NCBI RefSeq assembly: GCF_013426205.1
Contig: NC_089427.1
Location: 3,844,001 to 3,908,000, forward strand
Direction of reading: 5' to 3'
Length of the DNA stretch: 64,000 bases
Source: Metarhizium brunneum
Lineage: Eukaryota > Ascomycota > Sordariomycetes > Hypocreales > Clavicipitaceae
The translations under genes were made by a program, and so were the position numbers. The notes under the pieces are model-generated. The model was not told the origin of the DNA. It made no database searches and saw nothing but the letters and a program-made list of their open reading frames with translations. Of the stretch, positions 1 through 11,269 are shown piece after piece (the first letter of the stretch is position 1; each line of letters opens with the position of its first letter).

Positions 1-49
1 ATGGACATCTTCCTCCAATATCAGATGCTGACTGCTCGTGAAATGACAG

Positions 50-848
50 CCCGGCGGTCCTCGGGCTCACGGCCCAGGTGCTCACGTTTGCCTTTGCCAC
101 GCCGCTCTACGCCCTGCTGCACCTGTGCTACTCTACGACGGCGGCCAGCCCGACAACCACGAATATGCGGATCCCGCACACGGTGCTCCGCGCGCTGCCG
201 CACGTCTTCACCGTGGCCATGTTCGTCCCCTCGCTGCTCATGATTGTGCCCCTCTCCGACATCATGACCCACGACCTCAAGCAGATCTGCATCGCCGTCT
301 GGCAGCCGTGGCCGGCGTACGTGGCCGTGCTCCTGGTCGCGGCGTATCTCGTCGGCGGGCGCGGCGACGCCGACGCCCGCAAGACGGCCAGCGCCCTGCG
401 GTACGTGTACGCCTTCGCCTTTGCCAACACGGCCGTCGCGCACCTCGTCAGCGTCGTGCTCTCGGCGGCCACCGTCGCCGTGCCCGCCATCTTCCGCGCG
501 CCGTACCGCGAGGCCCTGCACCCGGGGAACGTCTTTGCGGCGCCGCTGCCGTGGGCGACGCCCGCGCTCCGCGTGGCCACCGTCGGGCAGGGCGTCCAGG
601 CCTTCCTGCGCTGGGACTACCTGATCGGGTCGGCGGGCGTGCTCGTCTGGGCCGTGAGCCTGCACCGGGGCGCGCACCGCGCCGCCGGCGTCGAGGTCGG
701 CCTGGCGAGCGTGCTGGTCAAGGTGGCGGCCTTGTCTGTCCTGGCGAGTCCTGCCGGCGCCGCCGTGGAGCTCATGTGGGAGCGTGAGGAGCTGTTTCTA
801 CGCGATGCCGACGCGGACAGGGCCAAGGCTGCGCGCGGCAAGAAGTAG
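50..848 (+). CDS. Polytopic membrane protein, 5' end outside window
   Basis: The reading frame that enters from an apparent splice acceptor (gacag ending at 49, with a branch-like tgctgac just upstream) runs to a stop at 848 and gives about 265 residues. At least five hydrophobic segments are visible: the start of the exon (FAFATPLYALL), around VFTVAMFVPSLLMI, AYVAVLLVAAYLV, YAFAFANTAVAHLV and AALSVLASPAGAAVEL. A WQPWP motif precedes the third. The tail is charged (DADADRAKAARGKK). The layout resembles the small integral membrane proteins found in fungal meroterpenoid and terpenoid clusters, but I cannot name a family with certainty. The first 49 bases look like intron and branch-point sequence, so the start codon lies to the left of the window. 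The ATG at position 1 is in another frame and is probably not the start. Confidence 0.6.
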
Positions 849-3800
849 AATGGGACGAATCGGGGGAGGCTAGGATGGGATCGAGACGTCTGGTGTTGGG
901 GAGGGATGGGAAGCCCCTTGGCCGTCGGGGATGCGATACAAAACGCCAGACGGGAGTTTTACACTGGACGTTTTGCACGACGTTGATGAGGGGCCGACGT
1001 GTATATATTCGCCGTGTCGGCTGCATTGATATCGGGGAATGAAACCGCGCATGTAGGTCTGCGGGCGTGTTGCTAGTGGCCGGCGACTGGCACGGCGGCA
1101 TGTACAAACATTTGAACATGTATCAGTGGTATATAATACCTGTCATGACTCGATTTCTTGCCCATCTTGCTTCGGAGCCCGCGGGCAGCGGTTGCGGGAT
1201 GTGTATGTATGTGCAAGCTTGGTCGTGAATGGCGATACTAGACCGCGAGGTGCCATTTGCATATTGATATTCGAGCGTCGTCACAAGATGGTCAACTGGG
1301 TGATGCAGCCCATGTTCAAAGCAGCGTCGACATGGGATGGGAGTCGAGCCAAGGCGCACTACTCCGTACGACACTGGCAGAATGTCGCCATTCTCTCCAG
1401 TCGGTTAAAAACACAAGCAGTCCCAAGTCAAAGTGATCAATTGATGACACGGCAAATTCCGCCACGCCGAGATAAAAGCCACACACTCACCCTCGTTTGG
1501 AAGCCCCTTTCATCTGGGTGATGTAAGCACCGATGGTCGAGATAAGGAAAACATTGAACGTTTTTATCATCAGCCAAGGGATCAGCAAAGTATACCGGCA
1601 TGCGAAACAGATGCGAGGTTCGTGCGGGACTCTCTGATTGGCCGGTCCCATGCAACTTCTGTAACTTATCAATGCTATTATGCGGGAGCCGAACTGGGTC
1701 TGCCCGGGTTGACGCGTGGACATGGATCAATAAGCCATTTTGCCATCCATGGCTTCGGCACATGGCCACGTTTTGGTTGATTTTTTTTTTGTTTTTTTTT
1801 CGACCAAGCAGGCGGGATGGGAGCTGCTGCCCAGTCGCGCGGTAGATGCGTCAGCGTGCAACATGGCGCCATTTGATCATTGATGCATCGATTGATGCAT
1901 GTGGCGTCTGGTCTGGTGAGCTGTGGTGGTGGTGCATTGTAGCATGCTCCCCTTTCATCAATCATGTTTCTTTTTGCGGGGGAGCACATCGGGAGATGGC
2001 ATGATGGGGACACGTTGGTAATGGACATGACGATATTAGTCGTAGATGACTACCCCATGGTGCTCGGCAGACGGGGATGGAGTCTGGCGCAGCCGTGCCG
2101 TGGGAAATTGAAATGGACCGTCGACATATGTATTGACATGTATTGAAATGGAGACATCAAATCAGACGCCGTGGGTGACCCAGAGAATCGGAACAGACGT
2201 CCCATCCCGAGCATCGATTTTCTTTTTTTCTACGTACAAGACAGCGCATTCTATGTACTTTTCTTTTCTTTTCTTGCTGTTTCAACGGCCTGTTCCCGCC
2301 CATGCGAGACCCGTGGTTGAAGAACTGTCGAGTAGAATTGAAGGGATCGCGGTGCATCCAGCAGCCCAACCGTCAGCAACACCAAGATTCAATGTCATGG
2401 CTTGGGGGTCATGGACACCGGACTCGACGGAACCATGGCGGCATCCCACGCAGCAACGGCCATGGATGCATGAAAATCACTCTGGTACACATGTCCACGT
2501 ACACACGCCCGGCCCAACGCCCGTGCAGATAATGTAACATGTGAACCAAGCCTCGACTCGCCGCCTGGCCCATGTGCCGAAACAAACTCGACATGGGCAG
2601 CAACCCTCAAGTCCTTCCGTTTCTGGGCCCCCCTTCTTCAACAGATTGGGCAGAAGTAGCGGCTGCCTCTGTCGGCGGAAGGCCCAAGGATCAATGTTCC
2701 GAACAGCTACCATGGCGTGTCGGAAGCCCTGCCTCGGCCACTGACTCTTGATGATGTTGATGATGCAATTCGGCAACAGTCTGCCGCCGAATTGCGCCCG
2801 GCACCCACGGCCGTCTCCGCCATCGAGTTTATCTAGCGACGCCAAAGCGTCAACGATGGATTTGATAGCGTTTCGCCCGCCTCGCGCATCGACTTGTTTC
2901 GCCAATCGAGAACGCGGGCCGCCGTGGCAGAGATCGTAGCCAGGAGTGGCGTCGACGGCCGCAAAACACCGTGCTGGAGGCGTCATCGGAAATGGCGCAA
3001 TTGATAGCACAGTAGTATGTACAACACATCAATACTAGCTCATGGTGTCTGGTCGTGATGCCCAGCCAGGTTCCGCGATTTAGCCTCGCATCCGGCTGGA
3101 TCGGGCTGCTGCTCCGTCTATGCGCCGCGCGCCAGGACCACATGTTTGACATTCAATGATCAATTGATGTATCGACATGTCGACTAGCCCATTTGATGCC
3201 ACTGGCAACTTGCCAGCCTCGACTCGCTCCCCAAGGGACCCAAGCCCATTCCTGCGCGGGGGACACGACGCACCACAGCTCTGGTCTACACACACGTGGG
3301 ATTCTGACCTTGCAACTCGTCGACCTTCCATTTTCGGATGCCCTTGATACCACACCAGTTGCGATGTGCTGTTGCAGATTTTTGACAGCGTCGCTTTGAG
3401 CCGTCCGACGTCTGGTCCCGTCGCACCACATTGGTGCATATCCACCGCCGTGCCTCGAGCCTCCTTTCTTATCAATCTCATTTCACAACACTTGGAAAAA
3501 GAAAAAGAAAAAAAAGAACCCTTCTCGCCTGCGGTTTCAAAAGAGTTGGCTATTCCTACCAAGGGGAACACAGCCGCTGCGCACGACCCCCTCGACCGCA
3601 CTTGGCGTGCTTGGTAGAAGCCTTGGTTCTCGGTTCTGCGCGAGACGAGTTCCCTCTGTGTACATATGTACATACAATGTAGTGGGCATGACCTAGTACG
3701 TATGTGATGATCTAGTAGATCCTAAGAGGATGGTGTAACGTCCCTGCGTAGTGTTGACGGCCCTCACACCGTGCCTTGCATCCAAGGCGTGGGCCTACCC

Positions 3801-4645
3801 GCTCGGCATGATTTTCTTGCCAAGACATCCCTGTGCCTAGTCCGAGGCTTGTTTCGAAAAGTTTAATGTATCGTAGACATCTTGACGATGGGTGGGGGGG
3901 TGTGCGAGTACGTGGTCACAACCACGAGCATCCCCTAGCTTAGTAGCATGTCCCGTTGCCATCCGTGTAGATGCCATCGGGAAAGCACACTCTGCTCCCA
4001 CGTCGTTGATAACTGCGACATGGCTTACACACTCGTCTGTTCGCCATGGAAGAAAGTAGGGGGGTCAAGGGGCGTGGGTTGCCAAGTACGCCCGAAGGTA
4101 GCCCAGTTGGGCTCGACAAGGACTCCGAGTACAATATATACATATATGTAAATAGTCAAGGCTGGGATTTTTTCCCGTCATCTCTCGCCGTGTATAGCAT
4201 TCAACTTGTGTGTATCCCTCCCATTAACCGGCGCCGTTTTGTCTGATCTGGGACGCACCTGGCCATCGACACTTGGTCTCAAGACGCACAAGTCACTAGG
4301 AAAGGACGACCATAGCGCCATATCGCACCGCCATCTTTCTCGTCCGAGCCATGATACCGTCCCATAGTTGAGCGTCCAGGACCTGACACTTGCGAATAGA
4401 CACTTGGGCCCAAGAACCGTTTGTTACTTTGGCTCTGGATCCATTTCACCATCTTGGCCGTCTTGGAGCGTCACCAGGCGACGGACTCATCTCAACCAAC
4501 AAGAACGATAGCTCTCTTCCTCTGGCATTACATTTGACGAGTTTCGAATCCTTCTGTCGCACACGATTCTGCGGGAACCGGCGCGCCGCCATAGTTCCTT
4601 AGTCAAGCCCGCTTCTACCAGACCGTTTACACATTTACCGCGACA
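849..4645. other. Intergenic, no gene seen
   Basis: No frame shows a recognisable protein or a convincing exon chain over 3.8 kb. It contains homopolymer tracts (T-rich near 1780-1800 and 2218-2275, A-rich near 3495-3515). The right end must carry the promoter of the ferric-reductase-like gene at 4646. Confidence 0.6.
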
Positions 4646-6544
4646 ATGGCAGGCTACGACGAGGCGCAACTGCGCATGTTTGCCCTCCGCGCAAAGAGAA
4701 ATGAGGAGACGACGCTGGGGTTCATGATTACGCTGGGCACGATAGGCATTGCCTACATAGTCTTTTACCTGGTCAGACAGTCCGGCCACTGGGTGAGACG
4801 AAGATGCCGCGACCCGTCGTCATCATCTACGCTCGCTGCCCTACCTAGGTATGCAACACGCCTCGCCTCAGAGTCATCATTCACAACTGACATGCCTGGC
4901 TGTAGAAAAATCAGAAAGCTGACCATTCAACGTGCCGCCGGGGTGCCTTCGCTCGGCCACGGCGTCATTACGACCTTGTTCCTGGCGCTCAACTTGGTTT
5001 GCACCTTTGCCAACTTGGACAGCACCATGACCACCATGACAAACATTGCCTCGCGGACCGGCTGGTAAGTACTATACACAATACACCATGACCAAAAGGC
5101 TCACGACTCCCAGGCTGGCTATTGCGAACCTCGTCGTCGTCATCTTCTTCGCGCTCAAGAACACGCCCCTCGCCTTCTTGACGGCGTGGTCGTACGAACG
5201 GCTCAACTGCCTTCACCGCATCGCGGGCTACGCCGCCGTCACGCATCTCGTCGTCCACGCGGCCTGCTACTCTGCCTACTTTTGCAGCATCAACTACTGC
5301 CAGAAACTGCTCGACTTGAACGACATTTACGGAATCGTCTCGGGGAGCTGCTGGGTGCTGCTCGCATTGGCTGCCGTCTTCATCCGGCGCTGGTGGTATG
5401 AGCTCTTCTACTACCTGCACGTCGGCCTCTGGGTCGTGTCCATTGTCACCCTCGGCCTGCATCAACCTCTGTTGACCAAGAAGATTGTATACGGCACCAT
5501 TGTCGCCGGCTCCATGTGGGGGCTGGATCGTATTATTCGATTCGTTCGACTCATGGTGCACAGCAGCAACACGGCCACGCTTACGCCATTGCCCAACGGA
5601 GGCACGCGCGTGACGTTGGCCAAATCTCCCCTGGGTGCTCATGCCGGGAAGCACTGCTTCCTGTGGATTCCCCGGCTTCGGCTGTTCGAAACACATCCGT
5701 TCACTCTTGCTTCGGCCGACCCTCTCGAGCTCGTGATTGCCTCTCACAACGGCTTTACCGGAGATTTGCACAAGTTTGCAACGGAGAACCCGGGGGTGTC
5801 TGTCAAGGCGTCCATCGAAGGGCCGTATGGCACCGTTCCCGACCCGTCGGCCTTTGAGACTGTCGTCTTGGTCGCTGGCGGTAGTGGCGCCAGCTTCACC
5901 TTTGGCTTGGCGAATGCCTTGTTGCGCCGGACGACAGGGAGCATGACGAAGCGCGTCATCTTTGTGTGGGTGGTCAAGTATAACTGTACGTCTTGGGCGC
6001 GATACCCGTCTTGTGGGAGTGTTTGGCTAATCAGCTGTTGGCAGCATATTTGACCTGGTTCGCCCACCATCTGGCCAACTTGAGAGACGACCCCCGATTC
6101 GTGCTGCAGGTCTTTGTCACGAGATCGGCGAAAGCGCTGCCGCCCTTGCCCGCTGGCTTCTCCGGTCCTCCGCCCGGGCAGTATGAGACGGGCATCGTCA
6201 GCGAGGTCCTGACGGAGAAGGGGGCGGTCCATCGCGTTCGCCCAGTGGCGTCAGACTCGTCCATCGACTTGGAAAAGTCGCAGCCGTCGTCGGACAACGA
6301 GTCTGTGTCGGGCGAGAGCTCATACGGCCCGGTGGACTTGCGCAACATTCCGATACGGTACCACAAGCCCAACATTACGGCGCTCATCCGGGACGTGGTG
6401 GGCGGCACGCGTCCTCATGAGCGGGTTCTCATCACGGGGTGCGGGCCGGCTCAGCTGATGGACTTGATGAGGGAGACGACGGCGGAAAGTATCCGGTCGG
6501 ACGGGCCGAGTATCGAGCTGCACTGCGAGGAATTTGGATGGTGA
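4646..6544 (+). CDS. Ferric reductase / NADPH oxidase-type flavocytochrome
   Basis: Four exons (4646-4848, 4906-5064, 5114-5985, 6045-6544) give a 577-aa protein. Introns are 57, 49 and 59 nt. The 57-nt intron keeps frame, so the unspliced reading is open there, but it has a gtatgc donor and a ctgtag acceptor. After an N-terminal membrane segment comes the ferric-reductase transmembrane domain with haem-type histidines in LNCLHRIAGYAAVTHLVVH. Next is an FAD-binding HPFT motif (ETHPFTLAS), then an NADPH-binding glycine loop (VAGGSGASF). An acidic, serine-rich stretch near SDSSIDLEKSQPSSDNE lies inside the C-terminal NAD-binding domain, and the protein ends at HCEEFGW. The family moves electrons from cytosolic NADPH across the membrane to extracellular ferric chelates or oxygen. 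No iron-transport partner gene is adjacent. Substrate is not predictable. Confidence 0.88.
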
Positions 6545-7082
6545 ATGGTCTGGTGTTTGTATTTTTTGGCGGACGGCGATGCTTGGATCTCTTTGGATGG
6601 ATGTATAGTTACGGATAAAGGCGTTGTGGGTTCACGTACTGGGCATGGAATTGTTGCTATTTTTATCATGATGGACTATATTTCTTTGCAACGCCACGAG
6701 TCCATGACCAACGATGTGATGCCGCCTAAACCGGAGGGAATGTATCGTAGACTTGACCACTTTGCCAGTGGCTCGGCGGCAATCGATGTCGCTTCCTCAG
6801 ACCATCATAGACGCTACCTCTGTCCATCTCCAATGCCTCCCCCTGGATAGATGCCCAGGTTCAAGATGGTGATGGCCCGACACAACATGGACTCACCCCG
6901 CCGTGATACACACACACGCCGACGTCGGTCACGGCCCACGCCGAACCACCACCTCACCTCACCCGCAGGGCCAGCACCACCATCACCAAATGCCCAACAC
7001 CCAGCACCCCGCACATCCAACATCCAACCGCGCCATCAATCGACCCTTCCGCTCCATCTGCCCCAGACACTCGACAAAAACA
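6545..7082. other. Intergenic spacer
   Basis: Spacer between two convergent-free plus-strand genes. The last 200 bases are C/A-rich (6900-7080). An open frame continues upstream of 7083 to 6903, but its residues are low-complexity (His/Pro/Thr-rich), so I treat it as 5' leader. Confidence 0.6.
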
Positions 7083-8045
7083 ATGGCCCCCAAGCTCTCC
7101 ATCCACCCGCCGCTCCTCAACACCGCCTGCCCCTGGGCCACGACGCCCGCGCACCTCGAAGCCCTCCTCCGGTGCCCCTCCACCGGCGCCATCACCACCC
7201 GGACCAGCCTCATCGACGGGTTCCCGCACGACGACGCCGTCCACCGCTACGCCTTCCTCGACCCTGCCTCCACGTCCGGCCGTGCCCCCGAGGCCGGCCC
7301 GTCCGCCAGCCCCGTCGGGAGCATCAACTCCCTCGGCTACAGCCCGCTCCCGCTCGACGCGTACCTCGCCGCGCTGTCGGGCCTAAGCGCCTCTCTCCCC
7401 CCGGACGTCACGCACAAGACGGCCATTGTCAGCGTCGCCGGCCCCCCGTCCGCCGTGGCCGAGTGCTACGCGCGCATCCTGGCCGCCTCGTCGGGCGTCT
7501 CGTTCCCGCTCGCCGTGGAGGTCAACCTCTCGTGTCCTAATATCCCGGGCTCTACGCCGCCGGGCTACGACCCCGTTTGTCTGGGGGCGTACCTGGCCGC
7601 GCTGCCGGGGGACCCGCTCGTGCCGGTGGGCATCAAGACGCCGCCGTATACGTACGCGGCGCAGTTTACTGCTCTCGTGGATATACTAGCGCTGTACGCG
7701 GGCAGGGTCAGCTTCGTCACGGCGACGAATACCCTCGGCTGCAGCGTGTTTAACGAAGGCGAGGGCGAGGGCGAGGGCGAGGGCGCGTCGTGGATGGAAG
7801 GGGGCCTGGCCGGCGCGGGGATTCACCCCCTATCCTTGGGCAACGTGCGCATGCTGCGGCGGGCGCTGGACGGCCGGGGGCTCGCTGGCGTGCAGGTCAT
7901 TGGCGTTGGGGGCGTGCACGACGCCTCTGGGTACAGGAGGATGAGGGGCGCGGGCGCCGAGGCCGTCGGCTTGGCCACGGCGCTGGGGGCCCGGGGCGTC
8001 GGCGTGTTTGAGAGCATCGAGAGAGACGTCGGCTCCGAGTGGTAG
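7083..8045 (+). CDS. Dihydroorotate dehydrogenase, class 1A-like
   Basis: A single 320-aa exon. The start at 7083 is chosen because the conserved protein begins at MAPKLSI and the upstream in-frame sequence is low-complexity. Class 1A hallmarks are visible: VNLSCPNIPG with the catalytic-type Cys at residue 151, a lysine in IKTPPY, the FMN-contacting TNTLG, the GGLAGAGI loop, and a C-terminal VIGVGGVHDASGY phosphate-binding stretch. Class 1A enzymes are soluble, fumarate-linked flavoproteins that oxidise dihydroorotate to orotate in pyrimidine synthesis. Many filamentous fungi also have a mitochondrial class 2 enzyme, so this copy may be a paralogue with another role. A Gly-Glu repeat is inserted directly after the TNTLGCSVFNE segment. 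Confidence 0.85.
   Translation: MAPKLSIHPPLLNTACPWATTPAHLEALLRCPSTGAITTRTSLIDGFPHDDAVHRYAFLDPASTSGRAPEAGPSASPVGSINSLGYSPLPLDAYLAALSGLSASLPPDVTHKTAIVSVAGPPSAVAECYARILAASSGVSFPLAVEVNLSCPNIPGSTPPGYDPVCLGAYLAALPGDPLVPVGIKTPPYTYAAQFTALVDILALYAGRVSFVTATNTLGCSVFNEGEGEGEGEGASWMEGGLAGAGIHPLSLGNVRMLRRALDGRGLAGVQVIGVGGVHDASGYRRMRGAGAEAVGLATALGARGVGVFESIERDVGSEW
7758..7784 (+). repeat. In-frame ggcgag microsatellite
   Basis: Four copies of ggcgag plus ggc encode alternating Gly-Glu (about residues 226-234) inside the dihydroorotate dehydrogenase gene, in a surface loop of the barrel. It is likely length-variable between strains. Confidence 0.85.
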
Positions 8046-8398
8046 GTGGCATCAAGAACATTCAACGGGATTGCCATTGCAGCCCAAAGGCCCGGAGTCA
8101 TTCTCGTCAGTGTCATGCGTGCACAGGAGCAACTTGTCATTAAATGTATTATCTTTCACAGGCCCCCTTGGAGACGCTATTCTCCCATGGATGAATAGCA
8201 AAAAAGGAAACAAGTCCATCAAATCGGGGTATACAACAAACACGCCATCCCAGAGCCGCTGCCTGGTTATACGCCGCCCATGCTAGGTGATTAATATCCA
8301 ATCAAATACCTACCGCTCGAAAGCTTTTTGATATCCCAGCCGCGGAGGAAGCCATATATACATGGTCCGAAATATATACTTGAAATGGAAAAAAAAAA
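8046..8398. other. Convergent 3' spacer
   Basis: Short AT-richer spacer between the stop codons of two converging genes, ending with an A-run (8388-8398). It should hold both 3' UTRs; no other gene is seen. Confidence 0.6.
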
Positions 8399-11269
8399 TT
8401 AAGTGCCATGGTTAGCGCCCAACGACATAACCCCGCCTTCTTCATGCTGAACATTTGGCGGAGATGATTTCCTCCTTTCACCAAGCTTGAGATTCTGGGA
8501 AAATCTTCCGAAAAGGCCATTCGGCTCCTGATCTTGTCGGCTATCCACCACTTGATCGGCTGACAATGCGTCACAATCCTGCTGCAGTGCCGCCCGGACA
8601 TCCGGGTTAGGGTCGACCAAGAGCCTTGCGCTGCGGGAGAATTGCAAGAATACAGGGTACACAACCATGGCAACCTGCAGTGCGACAACGACAATATACG
8701 CCGTCTGTACGCTGCCGCCGTTTTCGATAATGGCATACATGATGAAGGGGAAGAAGGCCGGGCCGGAGCCACCCATGGTGATAAAGGCCGCCGCTCGCTT
8801 CGTCCGTCGCCCTTGGCCGCGCAGGCCAATAGCAAAAAGAAGCGGCCAGATGGGCCCTTCAGCAAAGTAGAATAGCATAACCGGAATGACGACAAGGTCG
8901 GGATTGGGCGGGTGCCACACGACGGGGAGCAAGGCGAAGAGAAAACACAGCAAGATGCAACTAGTAAGTACGGTGCGTGGTTGGGGAAGTCGACGATGAG
9001 AGACGGAAAAGAACGTGAGGCATCCCGCGAGGAAGCGGGATACCGCGAATGCCGTATGGCCGACGAGCAGGTAGTCTGGGATAGAGATGGCTATGCCGGG
9101 TGGCTTGTCCGGGTCGTATGCCGAGCTGGACTTGGTCATGCCGGATGCTGCATCGGTGCCTGCGGGTGGACTCGGGAGTATGGAAACAAGAAGGCTGCGG
9201 AAATATATGCTGTTGCTTTCTTGGCCGGCAACGTACATGTACTGGGCGAATACAGCCAGCACGAGGCTGACGGTGCGCAGCTGGAGGCCCAAGATGCTTC
9301 GCTTGGTTGTGTCGATGGGAAGTTTGTTGGCAGCAAACTCGAGCTCGCTGTCGCTGACCTCGGGCAAGGGCATGTAAAAGAAAAACAAGGCCAACACAAC
9401 GCAGAGCAGAGTGATGCCCAGATAGGTCCACTGCACGTTGATGAGCGTCATGCTGTTTGACCTACTCATGCTGTCCTGGCTGATTCCGGTGAAGAAGACC
9501 TTTTGGGCGAGGAGACCACTGACGACACTGCCCACGCCCTGCACGGCTTGGGCTAATAGGAGTCGAGTTTCGCCATATTCCGGCGGTCCGCAGAGAATCA
9601 TGAAGGAGTTTGCCGCCACTTCGAGCACAGAGAGCCCAAAGCCAACCACAAAGCTGCTCAGCATGAATCCCCCAAACGAGTTGGTCACTGCCGATGGCCA
9701 AAATATAATGGTGCCAATACCGTAAATGCACAGCCCGACAATGAAGGTGACCTTGTAGCCGCCCACGTTTTCGGCTTCATTCTTTTCGTGGCGTTTGGAC
9801 CGGTTGTGCTCGTCTCTCCGCAGGATCCATTCCCCAACAAGTAACGGCCCAAAGAAGTATCCAACGCCGAAATAGGCGCTGGTCAAGCCGAGCGTCTGAG
9901 CGGTGGACATTTGGTTAACCACGGCAATGGCGTTGTTGAGGGTATTGAGAAGGCCATACGATATGCCCCATAGGAAAAATAGAATAGCCACAATCGTGCA
10001 GTATTTGAAGGATTCAGAGGCGTTGGCGCGGAGCATGCTCTTGGGCTTGGTCATGTTCACAAAACCAAAATAGATGCCATTCTCGACGGACGAGGTGGAC
10101 GTTGTTAGGTTGGTCTGGGCGCGTGTGGCCGCAAGATCTGGGTGCATGCTTTCGCTCAGGTTCCTCATGTCGGGCGTTGTCAGGAATTCCATGGCCGTCA
10201 TGGGAATCTCGTTGCTCGAATCGGATTTGGCGCCACTCGGGTTCCCGCCAGTGGGCGACTCTGGCGTCGCCATGGACTCCCGCCCGGCACTCCCAACATA
10301 TCGCGAAGGTGGTGATTCGTGGTCGCTGTTCGATTTCGTCGTGCGAGAGACCCGGGTTCCCTCTGGGTCGTACAACATGGCGGGCAGTAATTTCAGAATG
10401 AGCGGCTTGAGCGTGGGGATGCAGGCACAAGTCATGCCAATATTCACCTCAACCGCGCTCCACATAAAAGACAAGGATGCATTCCACGCAAAGTCTTGCT
10501 GACCACCAAATCGCGAGTCCGGATCGCTGGTCAAACCAGTGGGAACATCTGTGATGGCCTTTTGGAGGTAGTAAATGCGAACGACATCAACAATGGTAAC
10601 AAAGATACCAAGGGTAAAGGTGATGACCAGGATAGTCTTTTGCCGTGAAGGCAGTCGCATACCAGTCAGTACAGGAATCGGCAGAGCCAAGATGGCCAGG
10701 TCGGTCACGATGTTGACTGGTGCGGCGCAGATAAACTCGGTCAGGAGCGGGATGCATTGCGTTGGGCCGTCGGTCGTGGTTTTCCACGCCGCGGCGACTG
10801 GGTTGCATTGGAATATGTTCATAAAGGTCAGAACGATGCCTGCGATGTTGACTACCGCCAGGGTTACCCAGGAGGCGTAGCGCAAGACGATCTGGGTGTT
10901 TTTGGCTAGGCGCAAATAAAAGATCAAAATGGCCGTTTTTGTTGCCATGAGCGCGGGATTGTATAATATAGAAAAAACGTATTCGAACCGCCGCAGTTTC
11001 GGCAAGTCGGAGTCGCTAATGTCATCGTCGCGTTTGCCAAGCCCAACCGTCGCGCCGTAGCAGATGGAGAATGAGAGGGCAAAGGCAATGAGCCAGGCCA
11101 GCATCATAATCCTGTCATCCCAGCTGACTCTGCGAACGATGAAGTAGCGGCATATCATGCGGGCGCCGACAAACACTGAGGCCAGAACCAATGTGGCCGT
11201 TGTGACGGCGAAGACGGCCGGGCCTCGATTCGGTACCGATGCATTGCCCTCCACCACCGACGAAGACAT
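8399..11269 (-). CDS. Rhodopsin-like 7TM domain fused to FHS-type MFS transporter
   Basis: One uninterrupted 956-aa frame from the ATG at 11269 (MSSSVVEG) to 8399. Residues about 1-330 are a fungal rhodopsin-like (PTH11-related, Fung_rhodopsin) seven-helix domain: family signs are RYFIVRRVSWDDRIM after helix 1, Cys-containing NIFQCNPVAAAW, and seven hydrophobic segments. A polar Ser/Thr/Pro-rich linker of about 110 residues follows (SPPSRYVGSAG to TSSVENG). The rest is a 12-helix major facilitator of the FHS/fucose-permease group (ESFKYCTIVAILFFLWGISYG; EVAANSF; a long loop before the second half). A charged tail with DSRQDQEP ends the protein. The frame holds no stop across the junction and the linker is free of splice signals that would split it, so this looks like one gene. 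The likely reading is a plasma-membrane sensor-transporter. Ligand and substrate are unknown. Confidence 0.82.
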   Translation of the reverse strand: MSSSVVEGNASVPNRGPAVFAVTTATLVLASVFVGARMICRYFIVRRVSWDDRIMMLAWLIAFALSFSICYGATVGLGKRDDDISDSDLPKLRRFEYVFSILYNPALMATKTAILIFYLRLAKNTQIVLRYASWVTLAVVNIAGIVLTFMNIFQCNPVAAAWKTTTDGPTQCIPLLTEFICAAPVNIVTDLAILALPIPVLTGMRLPSRQKTILVITFTLGIFVTIVDVVRIYYLQKAITDVPTGLTSDPDSRFGGQQDFAWNASLSFMWSAVEVNIGMTCACIPTLKPLILKLLPAMLYDPEGTRVSRTTKSNSDHESPPSRYVGSAGRESMATPESPTGGNPSGAKSDSSNEIPMTAMEFLTTPDMRNLSESMHPDLAATRAQTNLTTSTSSVENGIYFGFVNMTKPKSMLRANASESFKYCTIVAILFFLWGISYGLLNTLNNAIAVVNQMSTAQTLGLTSAYFGVGYFFGPLLVGEWILRRDEHNRSKRHEKNEAENVGGYKVTFIVGLCIYGIGTIIFWPSAVTNSFGGFMLSSFVVGFGLSVLEVAANSFMILCGPPEYGETRLLLAQAVQGVGSVVSGLLAQKVFFTGISQDSMSRSNSMTLINVQWTYLGITLLCVVLALFFFYMPLPEVSDSELEFAANKLPIDTTKRSILGLQLRTVSLVLAVFAQYMYVAGQESNSIYFRSLLVSILPSPPAGTDAASGMTKSSSAYDPDKPPGIAISIPDYLLVGHTAFAVSRFLAGCLTFFSVSHRRLPQPRTVLTSCILLCFLFALLPVVWHPPNPDLVVIPVMLFYFAEGPIWPLLFAIGLRGQGRRTKRAAAFITMGGSGPAFFPFIMYAIIENGGSVQTAYIVVVALQVAMVVYPVFLQFSRSARLLVDPNPDVRAALQQDCDALSADQVVDSRQDQEPNGLFGRFSQNLKLGERRKSSPPNVQHEEGGVMSLGANHGT

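Noticed and set aside
4793..4905. Alternative first intron of the ferric-reductase gene starting at gtgaga
   Set aside because: It breaks the reading phase; the gtatgc donor at 4849 gives a normal 57-nt intron in frame.
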